Shown in pieces: positions 18,802 to 28,055 of a stretch of DNA of 64,000 bases. The stretch is from Comamonadaceae bacterium (lineage in GTDB: Bacteria > Pseudomonadota > Gammaproteobacteria > Burkholderiales > Burkholderiaceae_C). The notes under the pieces were generated by a model. It did no database searches. It had not been told where the DNA came from and saw only the letters and a list, made by a program, of their open reading frames with translations. Made by a program: the position numbers and the translations under genes. Numbering within the stretch: the first letter of the stretch is position 1; every line of letters starts with the position of its first letter. The stretch covers positions 1 through 64,000 of the forward strand of contig JAIXOX010000013.1 of assembly GCA_027486555.1 (NCBI GenBank), given 5' to 3'.

Positions 18802-20853
18802 TCAACCGCGTGTGATTTTCAACACGCGCGTGCCACCGCGCTTGGCAGGGCCTTCGCCTGCGGCGTGGGGTTTGAAGTTGCTGGCGCCAAATTGTTTGGG
18901 GCCGCGTGCAAACTTGTCACCGGCACCCGCAGCGCCGCGTGGGGCTGGCCGGGCTGCATTGCGGTTGTCAGCGCCACGCTCTTCCCAGCGGCCACCTTGA
19001 CGTGGGCCATCTTGGCGAGCGTCTTGACGTGGGGCAGAACGGCTGTCGCCCTTGTCCCAAGGGTGAGCGGGTGCAGCGCGTTGCTCAAAGCGATCACCAC
19101 CACGGGGTGCTTCAAAACGGACACCTTCTTTGCGCTGATCAAAACGGGGTTCGGCACGTTGCTCAAAACGGGGTTGCTCGTCGCGGAAGTTGCCACGCGG
19201 GGCCCGGTTGTCAAAACCACCGCCAGCATTGTCGCGGCCACCCGAGGCGGGACGGCCACCACGGAAACCACCGCCTGCATTGGCGTAATTGCGCTCGCCG
19301 CCAAAACGGTCACCGCCACGGCCCATGGGCTTGCGGGCTTCGGGCATGCGCACCTTGGGCTCCAGGCCGGGAATCACTTCGGCCTTGAAAGGCTGGCGTG
19401 TGTAGGACTCGATGTCACCGATCTTGCGGCGGTCACGGATCTCGGCAAAGGTCACGGCCAAGCCGTCGCGGCCAGCGCGGCCTGTGCGGCCAATGCGGTG
19501 GGTGTAATCCTCGGCCTTCATCGGCAAGCCGAAGTTGAAGACGTGGGTGATGGTGGGCACGTCGATGCCGCGAGCGGCCACGTCGGTAGCGACCAAAATC
19601 TGGACTTGACCGTTGCGCAGCGCCATCAGGCGGCGGTTGCGCATGCCTTGGCTCAAAGCGCCGTGCAGAGCCACAGCCGAGAAGCCGTCTTGCTGCAGGT
19701 CAGCCGCCAAGCCGTCGCACTCGATTTGGGTGCTGGAGAACACGATGGCCTGGTCGATCGTGGCGTCACGCAACCAGTGGTCCAGCATCTGGCGCTTGTG
19801 TTGGGCGTTGTCGGCCCAGAACAGCACCTGCTTGATGTTGTTGTGCTTTTCTTGGGGGTTGTCGATCTGGATTTTTTGCACCGAAGAACCGCCGTCGTGC
19901 ATCACGCGCATGGCCAGTTGCTGAATGCGTGGCGCGAAGGTGGCGCTGAACATCATGGTCTGACGGCGTTGGCTGGTCAGCTCGTTGATGTCGGCCAAGT
20001 CGTCTGAGAAGCCCAGGTCGAGCATGCGGTCGGCTTCGTCCACCACCAAAAACTGCACCTGGTCCAGCTTGATTTGCATGGAGCGTTGCAGATCGAGCAA
20101 GCGGCCGGGTGTGGCCACGACCAAGTTGGCGTTTTGCAGCTTGGCAATTTGCAATTGGTAAGGAATGCCGCCGACCACGTTGGCGACGCGCAGACCGCGT
20201 GTGTGCTTGACCAACTCGATGGCGTCTTGTGCCACCTGTTGGGCCAATTCACGCGTGGGGCACACGATCAGGGCGCCAGGGGCGGGGGCCTTGAAGTTGC
20301 GTGGGTTAGTAGGGTCTTTGCGCTTGGCGCGCTTGGGTGCGGGTTCGCCCTTGGCGGTGGCATCGGCGCAGGCTTGCTCGAATTCGGCGCGCTCGGCGGC
20401 TTCTTGCTCGGCCATTTGCTGGATCAGGGTGTGCAGCACAGGCAGCAAGAAAGCAGCGGTTTTGCCGCTGCCGGTCTGGCTGGAGACCATCATGTCGGTG
20501 TAGCCATTGGACTTGCCGTCTTTGGAGCCGCCTGCCTTGGGCAAGGCCAAGGGGATGGTGCGCAATTGAACAGCGGTAGGCTGGGTGTAGCCCAGATCGG
20601 CCACTGCTTGCACCAGTTCGGGGGCCAGGCCCAGCTCAACGAAGCCGTTGGGCACGTCGGCGATGGCTTCGACTTCTTCGGTCACTTCGGCATCGACTTC
20701 GGGTGATGCTTCAGGAGCGATTTCGGCCGCCGCAGCGACCATGATTTCAGTGGCCAGGTTGGTCGGGGCGTTCTGTGCCGTGGACTCTGTGGCGATGGAT
20801 GTGATTTCGGCAGGCGACAAGTCGTCCTGCACTGTGTTCAAAGTGTCAGTCAT
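18802..20853 (-). CDS. DEAD-box ATP-dependent RNA helicase (RhlE-like)
   Basis: Unwinds RNA duplexes. The start at 20853 (MTDTLNTVQDDLSPAE) gives 683 residues; the ORF could extend upstream without family support. Order: an acidic N-terminal extension of about 90 residues, Q motif, motif I SSQTGSGKTAAF, motif II VVDEADRMLD, motif III FSATFA, motif VI HRIGRTGRAGR, then a C-terminal tail of about 190 residues rich in Gly, Arg and Asp (RGG-like, ending VLKITRG). A charged insert (EQEAAERAEFEQACADATAK and more) separates motifs I and Ia. It has its own terminator. Confidence 0.9.
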   Translation of the reverse strand: MTDTLNTVQDDLSPAEITSIATESTAQNAPTNLATEIMVAAAAEIAPEASPEVDAEVTEEVEAIADVPNGFVELGLAPELVQAVADLGYTQPTAVQLRTIPLALPKAGGSKDGKSNGYTDMMVSSQTGSGKTAAFLLPVLHTLIQQMAEQEAAERAEFEQACADATAKGEPAPKRAKRKDPTNPRNFKAPAPGALIVCPTRELAQQVAQDAIELVKHTRGLRVANVVGGIPYQLQIAKLQNANLVVATPGRLLDLQRSMQIKLDQVQFLVVDEADRMLDLGFSDDLADINELTSQRRQTMMFSATFAPRIQQLAMRVMHDGGSSVQKIQIDNPQEKHNNIKQVLFWADNAQHKRQMLDHWLRDATIDQAIVFSSTQIECDGLAADLQQDGFSAVALHGALSQGMRNRRLMALRNGQVQILVATDVAARGIDVPTITHVFNFGLPMKAEDYTHRIGRTGRAGRDGLAVTFAEIRDRRKIGDIESYTRQPFKAEVIPGLEPKVRMPEARKPMGRGGDRFGGERNYANAGGGFRGGRPASGGRDNAGGGFDNRAPRGNFRDEQPRFEQRAEPRFDQRKEGVRFEAPRGGDRFEQRAAPAHPWDKGDSRSAPRQDARQDGPRQGGRWEERGADNRNAARPAPRGAAGAGDKFARGPKQFGASNFKPHAAGEGPAKRGGTRVLKITRG

Positions 20854-21113
20854 GTGTGTATAAAAACTCGCACGGAACAACGACCGCCAACAGGAAACTG
20901 TTGCTTTGGGTCTTAGCACCGCAAGGTTGAAAAAACATCAACCATCAAACGGTGCTCGCGAGTGGCGCTGGGCGTGGAGCCTGGCCGCTGTGAGTGACCC
21001 TATCTTTGGGTCAAGGCATGAAGGGAGATGTAAGAAATGCCGCACCTGAAATGCAGCAAGCCTTAGATTATTGCACGGTTAAGGAAAAATCGCTAGGGTT
21101 TTCCCTGAAAAAA

Positions 21114-21698
21114 TCACAGTCGAATGAAATGTTCGCGGTAATGCGCCAGTTCGTCGATGGATTCGTGCACATCGGCCAAGGCGGTGTGCTTTTGCTGCTT
21201 CTTGAAATTGGCATACACCTCGGGCTTCCAGCGGCGTGACAGTTCTTTGAGCGTGCTCACATCCAAATTGCGGTAATGGAAGAACGCTTCCAGCTTGGGC
21301 ATGAACTTGACCAGAAAACGGCGGTCTTGGCTGATGGTGTTGCCGCACAGCGGAGAAGCGCTCTTGGGCAGGTATTTTTTCAGGAAGGTGAGGATCTGCT
21401 CTTCGGCTTCGGCCTCGCTGGTGGTGGAGGCTTTCACCTTATCGATCAAGCCGCTTTTGCCGTGGGTGCCCTTGTTCCACTTGTCCATTTGCTTGAGCAG
21501 TTCGTCGCTTTGGTGAATCACCAGCACAGGCCCTTCAATGCGGGGCGTGAGGTGCGGCCCGGTCACGATCACGGCGATCTCCAGCAAGCGTTCTTTTTCG
21601 GGGTCCAGACCCGTCATCTCGCAGTCAATCCAGACCAAGTTTTGATCGGATTTGGGCAGCTCTGCCGCTTCTTGGGGGGGGGGGTTCACATCAGACAT
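21114..21698 (-). CDS. orn: Oligoribonuclease
   Basis: 3'-5' exonuclease that degrades RNA of two to five bases to nucleotides. DEDDh motifs: [14 protein letters not shown] (DxE), and the [19 protein letters not shown]-terminus with the last acidic residue. Start at 21698 (MSDVNPPP) gives 194 residues, slightly longer than E. coli Orn. The codons after the start contain a run of eleven C's on the coding strand (11 G's at 21674-21684), encoding part of Asn-Pro-Pro-Pro-Gln. Confidence 0.94.
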   Translation of the reverse strand: MSDVNPPPQEAAELPKSDQNLVWIDCEMTGLDPEKERLLEIAVIVTGPHLTPRIEGPVLVIHQSDELLKQMDKWNKGTHGKSGLIDKVKASTTSEAEAEEQILTFLKKYLPKSASPLCGNTISQDRRFLVKFMPKLEAFFHYRNLDVSTLKELSRRWKPEVYANFKKQQKHTALADVHESIDELAHYREHFIRL

Positions 21699-21834
21699 GT
21701 CCGGATTGTCGCTGATGCGCGCTCGCTGCATCGGCCCAACAGGGGCATGCGCGCATCCCTTTTTGTTGGCCAGGCCCTGTGGACTCAAACCCTTGACAAG
21801 TTCAGCCAGACAGGGCCGCTCCTACAATACGCTG

Positions 21835-23094
21835 ATGAACCCTTCTATGACTTTGACATTGACGCTGGTGCTCGCCTTGTTGGCGCATGTGGCGCTTAAA
21901 TTTTGGCTCAACGCCCGCCAAGTAAGGCATGTGGCGCGCCACCGCAGCGCGGTGCCGCAAGCCTATGCCGACACCATGAGCTTGGCGGATCACCAAAAAG
22001 CAGCCGATTACACCTTGGCCAAAGCGCGTCTGTCGCAAATTGACATCGCCCTGGATGCCGCGGTGTTGTTGGGCTGGACACTGCTGGGCGGCCTGGATGC
22101 GCTGAACCAGGTGTTGATGGAATGGATGGGCCCCGGCATGCCGCAGCAAATCGCACTGGTGCTGGGTTTTACATTGGTGGGGGGGCTCATCGGGCTGCCT
22201 TTGTCGCTGATGCAAACCTTTGGCGTGGAGCAGCGCTTTGGTTTCAACAAGATCACACCGGCTTTGTGGCTGGGGGACATGGCCAAGGGCCTGGTGCTGG
22301 GTTTGGTTCTGGGCTTGCCCCTGCTGTGGGTGGTGCTGTGGCTCATGCAAGCCGGTGGCGCGTGGTGGTGGCTGTGGGCCTGGGGCGTCTTGGTGGGCTG
22401 GCAATTGTTTTTGATGGCCATTGCCCCCAACGTGATCATGCCGCTGTTCAACAAATTCACGCCTTTGGAAGACGAGTCGCTCAAGGCCCGTGTGCAGGGC
22501 CTGATGCAACGTGCAGGCTTCACCGCTAAAGGTTTTTTTGTGATGGACGGCAGCCGCCGTTCGGCGCATTCCAATGCTTTTTTCACAGGCTTTGGGGCGA
22601 GCAAGCGCGTGGTGTTTTTTGACACCTTGCTCAAGCAACTGAGCCCTGCCGAAATGGAAGCGGTGCTGGCCCATGAGTTGGGACACTTCAAGCACAAGCA
22701 CATCGTCAAAATGATGGCGACCAGCTTCGCCATGACCTTGGCGGGTCTGGCGCTGCTGGGCTGGTTGGCGCAGCAGGTCTGGTTTTACACGGGCCTGGGT
22801 GTCTCGCCCAACTTGACGGGCAGCAACGATGCGCTGGCGCTGGTCATATTCATGCTGGTCACGCCCGTGTTCACACTGTTTTTTGCACCCGTCTCGTCCT
22901 GGCGCTCACGCCAGCAAGAGTTCGAGGCCGATGCCTATGCCGTGTCGCAAACCCCGGGCGCAGACTTGTCCTCGGCTTTGCTGAAGCTTTATCAGGACAA
23001 TGCATCCACCCTCACACCCGACCCTTGGTACGTTAAGTTCTATTACTCGCACCCACCGGCCAGCGAGCGTTTGCTGAGGATGAAAACCGCATGA
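21835..23094 (+). CDS. M48 family metallopeptidase (Ste24/CAAX protease type)
   Basis: Membrane zinc protease of 419 residues with the N-terminal hydrophobic segments of the Ste24 family, zinc motif HELGH in VLAHELGHFKHKH, and a third ligand region in SRQQEFEADAYAVS. I chose the ATG at 21835 (MNPSMTLTLTLVLALLAHVA). A -10-like TACAAT ends seven bases before the ATG, so the message may be nearly leaderless. It overlaps phhB by four bases. Confidence 0.88.
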   Translation: MNPSMTLTLTLVLALLAHVALKFWLNARQVRHVARHRSAVPQAYADTMSLADHQKAADYTLAKARLSQIDIALDAAVLLGWTLLGGLDALNQVLMEWMGPGMPQQIALVLGFTLVGGLIGLPLSLMQTFGVEQRFGFNKITPALWLGDMAKGLVLGLVLGLPLLWVVLWLMQAGGAWWWLWAWGVLVGWQLFLMAIAPNVIMPLFNKFTPLEDESLKARVQGLMQRAGFTAKGFFVMDGSRRSAHSNAFFTGFGASKRVVFFDTLLKQLSPAEMEAVLAHELGHFKHKHIVKMMATSFAMTLAGLALLGWLAQQVWFYTGLGVSPNLTGSNDALALVIFMLVTPVFTLFFAPVSSWRSRQQEFEADAYAVSQTPGADLSSALLKLYQDNASTLTPDPWYVKFYYSHPPASERLLRMKTA

Positions 23095-23402
23095 GCACAC
23101 AAGAAGTTCGCACCCTCAAGCCCACCGAGGTGATCATGGCGCTGAGCCAGATTGTTGGCTGGGGTTTGACGGGGGATGGTGAAAATGTCGCCATCGAAAA
23201 AACCTTCACTTTCGAGCAACACACACACGCTTTGCTCTTCGTCAACAGCGTGGGCTGGTTGTCTGAAAAGCTCAAGCACCACCCTGAAGTAGTGCTGACC
23301 TACAAACGTTGTGTGGTGCGCTGGAACACGCACGATGTGCGCGGCTTGAGCCGACTGGACTTTGAGGCCGCGACCCAGACCGATGCCTTGTTCCCGGCAT
23401 GA
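23091..23402 (+). CDS. phhB: Pterin-4a-carbinolamine dehydratase
   Basis: 103 residues. Regenerates dihydrobiopterin from the 4a-carbinolamine formed by aromatic amino acid hydroxylases. The KLKHHPEVVLTYKRCVVRWNTHD segment has the HHPE active-site motif. No phenylalanine hydroxylase gene is in this window. Overlaps the M48 gene by four bases and lies six bases before rsgA. Confidence 0.9.
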   Translation: MSTQEVRTLKPTEVIMALSQIVGWGLTGDGENVAIEKTFTFEQHTHALLFVNSVGWLSEKLKHHPEVVLTYKRCVVRWNTHDVRGLSRLDFEAATQTDALFPA

Positions 23403-23408
23403 ATCGGC

Positions 23409-24389
23409 ATGAATAAACCCAAAGCGCGCCCGGCCTTGCCCTTGGTCAAGGATCTGGAGCCGGGCCTGGTGGTGGCGACCTACGGACGACATTGTTTGGT
23501 GGAGACCCCCGAGGGCCGACGCTTGATTTGTCACCCCCGGGGCAAGAAAAACCAGGTGGTGGTGGGCGACCAGGTGCTGTGGCAAATTGCTGGCGACGAG
23601 GGCAGCATCGAAAAGCTGCAGGAGCGCCGCAACCTGTTTTACAGGCAAGACGAAATCCGCACCAAATCGTTCGCAGCCAACTTGGATCGGGTTCTGATTT
23701 TGATTGCGGCCGACCCCGAGTATTCAGAAAGCCAATTGTCACGCGCCTTGGTGGCTGCTGAGGCGGAACGCATCACGCCCATCATCGCGCTCAATAAAAG
23801 CGATCTGGCGCAGCCCTTTGCCCAAGCCTGGGAGCGACTGGCTCCTTACCGCGCCATGGGCTACAGCGTCATGCCCATCAGCCTGAGCCCGCGCAGCCCG
23901 GTAGCGGATGACGGTGTGACCGCTTTGTGTGCCCAGATCCAAGGTCTGACCACTTTGGTGCTGGGGCCGTCGGGCAGTGGCAAAAGCACACTGATCAACC
24001 GATTGGTGCCAGGCGCTCTGGTCGAGACGGGTGAAATTTCGTTGGCGCTCAACTCGGGCAAGCACACCACGACCAGTACGCGTTGGTACTGGGTGCCCGC
24101 ACTCGATGCTGGCCATGACACCGATCCGGCCAGAACCGCCTTGATCGATTCCCCCGGCTTCCAAGAGTTTGGTCTGCACCACATCGAGCCCACCCGCCTG
24201 CCCGATTGCATGCCCGATTTGCGAAAGCATTTGGGGGGCTGCAAGTTCTACAACTGCACGCATTTGCACGAGCCCGGTTGCGCGGTGTTGGCGCAAGTTG
24301 AAACCGAGCAACATCCCGGCACCATCAGCGTGCGGCGTCACCGCATTTACGCGCAGTTGTTTGAAGAATTGAGCCAGCAGCGCTGGTGA
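23409..24389 (+). CDS. rsgA: Ribosome small-subunit GTPase RsgA
   Basis: Circularly permuted GTPase for 30S assembly, 326 residues. OB-fold N-terminus, then the permuted G motifs: NKSD (G4), GPSGSGKSTLINRL (G1), DSPGFQEFG (G3). The C-terminal zinc-binding site is CKFYNCTHLHEPGCAV. Third gene of the M48-phhB-rsgA run. Confidence 0.95.
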   Translation: MNKPKARPALPLVKDLEPGLVVATYGRHCLVETPEGRRLICHPRGKKNQVVVGDQVLWQIAGDEGSIEKLQERRNLFYRQDEIRTKSFAANLDRVLILIAADPEYSESQLSRALVAAEAERITPIIALNKSDLAQPFAQAWERLAPYRAMGYSVMPISLSPRSPVADDGVTALCAQIQGLTTLVLGPSGSGKSTLINRLVPGALVETGEISLALNSGKHTTTSTRWYWVPALDAGHDTDPARTALIDSPGFQEFGLHHIEPTRLPDCMPDLRKHLGGCKFYNCTHLHEPGCAVLAQVETEQHPGTISVRRHRIYAQLFEELSQQRW

Positions 24390-24422
24390 GAGGCAAGGCG
24401 CTGCGACGCGCCTGCGTCGGGT

Positions 24423-25382
24423 TCAGCCCACCAAATTCGCCATGGTCAGCAAGGCCACCAAGACCAACCACATGATCACCGTGCGCCAAACCAGGCCCAC
24501 CACTTGGGCAAAGTGAGCGATCTCGGGTGATCGACCGGGCGTGCTGCTGCTGTCCGAAGCGGTGGAGCCTGCGTCATCACTCGATGCAAGCGATGCGCCC
24601 CCGAGTCGGATATTGATGGCCCCGGCAGTGGCCGCCAAAATCACACCATCGTTGTCTTCGGGGAAGTTTTGCGCGTGGTTTCGCCATCCATCCATGGCCT
24701 CTTCAAAACTGCCCACAATGGCAAAGCCCAGCGCTGTCATGCGCGAGGGTAACCAATCCATGGCCACCCATGCACGAGCAGCCACAGCGCACAAAACGCT
24801 GCTGGACAGGGTGTTGGGGTTGGACGATGCTGGCCATTTGCGTTGCACAAACTCGGTCAAGCGGTAAACCACCGCACCGACCGGCCCCAAGCCAATGATG
24901 GACAACACGACGTACCAAAAGAACACGCCAAACACATGCCGATGCGCGGCGATCATGGAGTATTCGATGACATGTCTTACAACTTCGCTGCGCGGAATTT
25001 GACCCACCTGGACTTGCTGCCATTCGGCCAGCAGTTCGCGGGCCTTGTTTTCTTCGCCGTTTTCCAGGGCTTCGCGAATGCCCGTGAAGTGATGGCTGAA
25101 CTGCCGAAAACCCAAGGTGAGATAGAGCAAAGCCACGTTCCAGAAGACGGCAAACAGCCAACCCAGGCCGAATTCGAGCCCCCAATGAACCAGCATGCTC
25201 AACAAAGCAGGTCCAATCACCGCAATCCCCCAGGTGATCCAGGCTTGGTGTCGTGTGCCCGCATCGAAGGTGCGTGCGACCCAGGCGGTCCACCGCGCCA
25301 CCGAGGCGAACACCAGGTTGTGGGACTTCAAAGGACGTGCTTGCTCCAGCACCAAGGCCAGCAAAATGGCAAAAAAACTCAT
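24423..25382 (-). CDS. CobD/CbiB-family membrane protein
   Basis: 319 residues starting MSFFAILLALVLEQARPL, with about five hydrophobic segments and a WPASSNPNTLSSSVLCAVAA segment followed by DGVILAATAGAINIRLGG, which resembles CbiB/CobD proteins. No other cobalamin gene is near, and this branch (also annotated AmpE-like in Burkholderiales) may not make cobalamin. The ORF could extend to 25487, but that would overlap the Nudix gene. Confidence 0.75.
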   Translation of the reverse strand: MSFFAILLALVLEQARPLKSHNLVFASVARWTAWVARTFDAGTRHQAWITWGIAVIGPALLSMLVHWGLEFGLGWLFAVFWNVALLYLTLGFRQFSHHFTGIREALENGEENKARELLAEWQQVQVGQIPRSEVVRHVIEYSMIAAHRHVFGVFFWYVVLSIIGLGPVGAVVYRLTEFVQRKWPASSNPNTLSSSVLCAVAARAWVAMDWLPSRMTALGFAIVGSFEEAMDGWRNHAQNFPEDNDGVILAATAGAINIRLGGASLASSDDAGSTASDSSSTPGRSPEIAHFAQVVGLVWRTVIMWLVLVALLTMANLVG

Positions 25383-25389
25383 GGTGTCC

Positions 25390-26115
25390 TCACGCGTTCG
25401 GGTTGGCGGCCAAAAAACGGTAGAAATTACGCAACATGGCGGCTGTTGCGCCCCAAATGTACCGTTCGTGAATTTGTACTTCCCCACCGGGTGATTGTTT
25501 GTGTTCGTTGTAGGGCATTGAAAACCATTGTCTCTGGGTGCCTTGCCAGTCCACGTTGTGGCGTCTGTGGTGCGCTGGGTTCATCAAAAAAGACAAAGGA
25601 ACCTCAAACACATCGTCGACCTCATCCAGGTTGGGCGTCAGGTCAAAATCCGGTGTGACCAAGGCCACCACAGGCGTCACCCAAAACGCGGTCCCGGTGA
25701 CATACAGGGGCAATTCACCCAAAACCTGAACATGGCGAGGGTGCAGACCGACTTCTTCTTGCGCTTCTCGCAGCGCAGTCGCTTGCATATTGGCATCCTC
25801 CGGGTCCACTTTGCCACCGGGAAAGGCAATTTGCCCCGAGTGTGTGGACATGTGTGCAGCGCGGCGCGTCAACAAGATGGTGGGCTCTGCTGCAGCACGG
25901 CCGCGCATCACGATCGGAATGAGCACGGCCGCTTTGGCGGGTGTTCGGCTGGAAAAAGACGGTTCACGCTCCACTTCGGGCCGCCAGGCCAGGTCTTGAC
26001 CAAATCGTGCCCTCAAGGCATCGGGATGCAACTGGCCAGGCGGTACTGCAGGCATGTCGTGGTCCACTCGCCAAACGGGGACATCGCGGGGGTCAAAGTT
26101 CAAAGATTTAGACAC
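25390..26115 (-). CDS. Nudix hydrolase, CoA pyrophosphatase type
   Basis: 241 residues. The Nudix box GGKVDPEDANMQATALREAQ (continuing EEVGL) is intact and preceded by the THSGQIAFPGGK segment typical of coenzyme A diphosphatases. The C-terminal HERYIWGATAAMLRNF also fits. It lies seven bases upstream of the CobD/CbiB-like start, so the two are probably cotranscribed. Confidence 0.88.
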   Translation of the reverse strand: MSKSLNFDPRDVPVWRVDHDMPAVPPGQLHPDALRARFGQDLAWRPEVEREPSFSSRTPAKAAVLIPIVMRGRAAAEPTILLTRRAAHMSTHSGQIAFPGGKVDPEDANMQATALREAQEEVGLHPRHVQVLGELPLYVTGTAFWVTPVVALVTPDFDLTPNLDEVDDVFEVPLSFLMNPAHHRRHNVDWQGTQRQWFSMPYNEHKQSPGGEVQIHERYIWGATAAMLRNFYRFLAANPNA

Positions 26116-26243
26116 AGGGGTAATTTATAACCGAGCCCAACAAGTTGGCGCGCACACGCGGCACACCCGCGCGCAGAAGTGAGGCATGCCACCCGGTAAG
26201 GTCATCGGTCCAAGGCGTTGGAGGTAAAGCTTTAGAATGTACC

Positions 26244-26272
26244 AGCCGCGTTCTTTAGCGGCTTTATTTTTG
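26244..26272 (+). promoter_or_regulatory. Terminator-like hairpin before the NYN gene
   Basis: AGCCGC, eight-base loop GTTCTTTA, GCGGCT, then TTATTTTTGTT, ending about 20 bases before the ATG at 26294. A -10-like TAGAAT (26233-26238) lies six bases before the stem. It could be a 5' protective hairpin, an attenuator, or the end of a short RNA starting in the 180-base gap. Confidence 0.5.
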
Positions 26273-26293
26273 TTATTCAAGTAGGTCAATGCC

Positions 26294-27187
26294 ATGAAAC
26301 GCGATTATTTTTCCCACGATTCCCGTCCTGAGCGCCGCTTTGGCGAACACCGCAGCGGCACTTGCATGGCGCTGATTGATGGGCGCTTTTTGATCTGGAT
26401 GGCACAGCAAGGTGCCATGGGCTCGACAGGAGAGACGGTCAACCGCCAAGGGCTGCTCAGTTTGTTGTCTCAGGCGCTTTCGCAGTCGGCCCTGGACGTT
26501 GATTTGAAACGGATTTATTGGTACAGCGACCGCTCCGATGGCCTGGTGATTGATGACCAAATCGTTCGTCTGGTGCAAGCCCACGACGCCGATGGCGGCG
26601 CTTCCTTGCTTCGGTCTTTGGGTCATGACCTCAAACAACTCGCCGAGCACCATGCCTGTGACCATGTGCTGGTAGCCAGTGACGACGAACGCTTTTTGGC
26701 CACCATTGATGAAGCCCAGCTGAGCGGTGTGAGCGTGCATTTGTTGGCCGACGAGTCGGCCCGGAACATGCCCCAAATGGTGCGCACCGATCCGGGTTGG
26801 GCCAGGTTGTTGGCCCAAGCCGACCGCCGTGTGGTGGTCAACTCGCAGGCGCTGGCCGAGATGCTGCAGGGCAAGATGCCCGCTGGCATGGGTCTGGCTT
26901 TGGAAGATGTGGACGAACTGCGCAAATCCATGCATGAAGTCATTACTGCATGGTGGGCCGACGAACCCGAGGACCTGCGCGAAGATTTGAAAGAAGCCTT
27001 GATGGTCAGCCGCGGCATTCCGCAGGAGGTCGACCGCCAATTGTTGCTGCGCATGCGCCACCGTTTGGCAAGGGCCTTGAGCCTGCCTGAAAAGAAAATG
27101 TTGCGTGAAACCTTGCGCGCAGTGGTTTCTGAGCCAATCGTCCCAGCAGTGGTGGGCGATGGCTTGCCGCCTGACACCGAAGACTGA
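26294..27187 (+). CDS. NYN domain protein (PIN-like nuclease fold)
   Basis: 297 residues. The first 150 look like a NYN/LabA domain: ALIDGRFLIW (Asp29), YWYSDRSD (Asp79), the GHDLKQLAEHHACDHVLVAS strand-helix and SDDERF (Asp130, Asp131). The second half is helical and highly charged (DVDELRKSMHEVITAWWADE). NYN proteins are predicted RNases; the exact role here is unknown. Single gene with a terminator-like hairpin in its leader. Confidence 0.7.
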   Translation: MKRDYFSHDSRPERRFGEHRSGTCMALIDGRFLIWMAQQGAMGSTGETVNRQGLLSLLSQALSQSALDVDLKRIYWYSDRSDGLVIDDQIVRLVQAHDADGGASLLRSLGHDLKQLAEHHACDHVLVASDDERFLATIDEAQLSGVSVHLLADESARNMPQMVRTDPGWARLLAQADRRVVVNSQALAEMLQGKMPAGMGLALEDVDELRKSMHEVITAWWADEPEDLREDLKEALMVSRGIPQEVDRQLLLRMRHRLARALSLPEKKMLRETLRAVVSEPIVPAVVGDGLPPDTED

Positions 27188-27386
27188 GTCTGTCACGCCG
27201 TGGCCATGGGCACGGTGTGACTGACGGGCTTTTGTGCACGCCTTGGAGGGCTGCTTGGACGCTTGGATAGGGTGTTTCTTGTTATCAATTTGTTGCAATT
27301 TATAGTAATTAAAGTAACAAAAATAACTTTGAGGCTGATAAATTCTGACCATGCGAACCAACATCTTCCAACTGGAGCACCAAGCC

Positions 27387-27635
27387 ATGACCTCAGCAAC
27401 CCATTTCACACCGCAAGTCCTGGGCACCACAGCGGGCGGTGTGCCGCAAGATCACTTCACTTTGGCCATGCATCAAGAAGCCGAAAACGCCTTGGCCATG
27501 GCGCTCCATTATTTGCGCGTCAGTGGCGGCAATGTGCCCAGTGCGACGCGCAAAGCTGTTCAAGCCTTGGGCGCTTTGAACCGGCTTGAAATGCTGTCGG
27601 TCGGCTCTGGTGCACAAATAACCGGCCGCGCATGA
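27387..27635 (+). CDS. Small hypothetical protein
   Basis: 82 residues from the ATG at 27387, which has GGAG eight bases upstream; a longer version from 27351 is possible. Middle region ENALAMALHYLRVSGGNVP is amphipathic. No family recognised. The upstream 27290-27345 stretch is A+T rich and could hold its promoter. Confidence 0.45.
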   Translation: MTSATHFTPQVLGTTAGGVPQDHFTLAMHQEAENALAMALHYLRVSGGNVPSATRKAVQALGALNRLEMLSVGSGAQITGRA

Positions 27636-27677
27636 CCCTGGGCTTGCATCGCTGGGCATGACGCCGGGGCAGGGTCC

Positions 27678-27950
27678 TTACACCCGCGTCTTGCCCTTGC
27701 TCTCGCTCACCTTCTTGGGCAAGAAGGTCGGCATGATGGATTCGTTCACAGTTGTTTTATCGACTGAGTAAGCCCCCCTCGGACTTGGCTGCCAGACGGC
27801 TGGACAGCGGCATGGTCAGCGTGTTGGGCCACTGGGCGCAACTGCTCTGCCGCCTAGCCAAGGCCACGCCCTCCAAGCGCTGATGGGCCATCTCGTCTCT
27901 GGGCAAGGCAGGCACGTCTTGGGGCTCACCAGCAGCGCCAAGACTCAGGA
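27678..27950 (-). pseudogene. Decayed C-terminal fragment of a VWA-domain gene
   Basis: My translation of the - strand shows two blocks matching the intact VWA gene at 36984-38303. The end reads NESIMPTFLPKKVSESKGK against SESVMPSFLRKKVSEGKGK, with its own stop at 27678. Upstream, ALPRDEMAHQRLEGVALARR matches ALPRNETAYTRLEELAFAKA. Between them about 90 residues are missing and a frameshift occurs at a run of six G's. No ORF spans it, so it is a relic. It fills most of the 27636-28055 gap. Confidence 0.8.
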
Positions 27951-28055
27951 CTGTGCATCTGCACAGCCCTCAGGATCACCCTGAGAGCCAAGGGCAAGGC
28001 AACATGCTGCTTTTGCCGCCACAATGCGCGCACCCCGCACTGACGCCATACCCCC

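Noticed and set aside
18865..20007. Long + strand frame opposite the helicase gene
   Set aside because: It mirrors the GC-rich helicase coding sequence and has low-complexity Thr/Ala/Val/Gly composition; the - strand frame has all DEAD-box motifs.
21674..21684. Phase-variable switch in orn
   Set aside because: Kept only as a finding about slippage; orn is usually essential or important, so on/off switching is unlikely without evidence of length variants.
24423..25382. Cobalamin biosynthesis operon
   Set aside because: Only a single CobD/CbiB-like gene is present beside a Nudix gene; no other cobalamin gene or B12 riboswitch could be seen.
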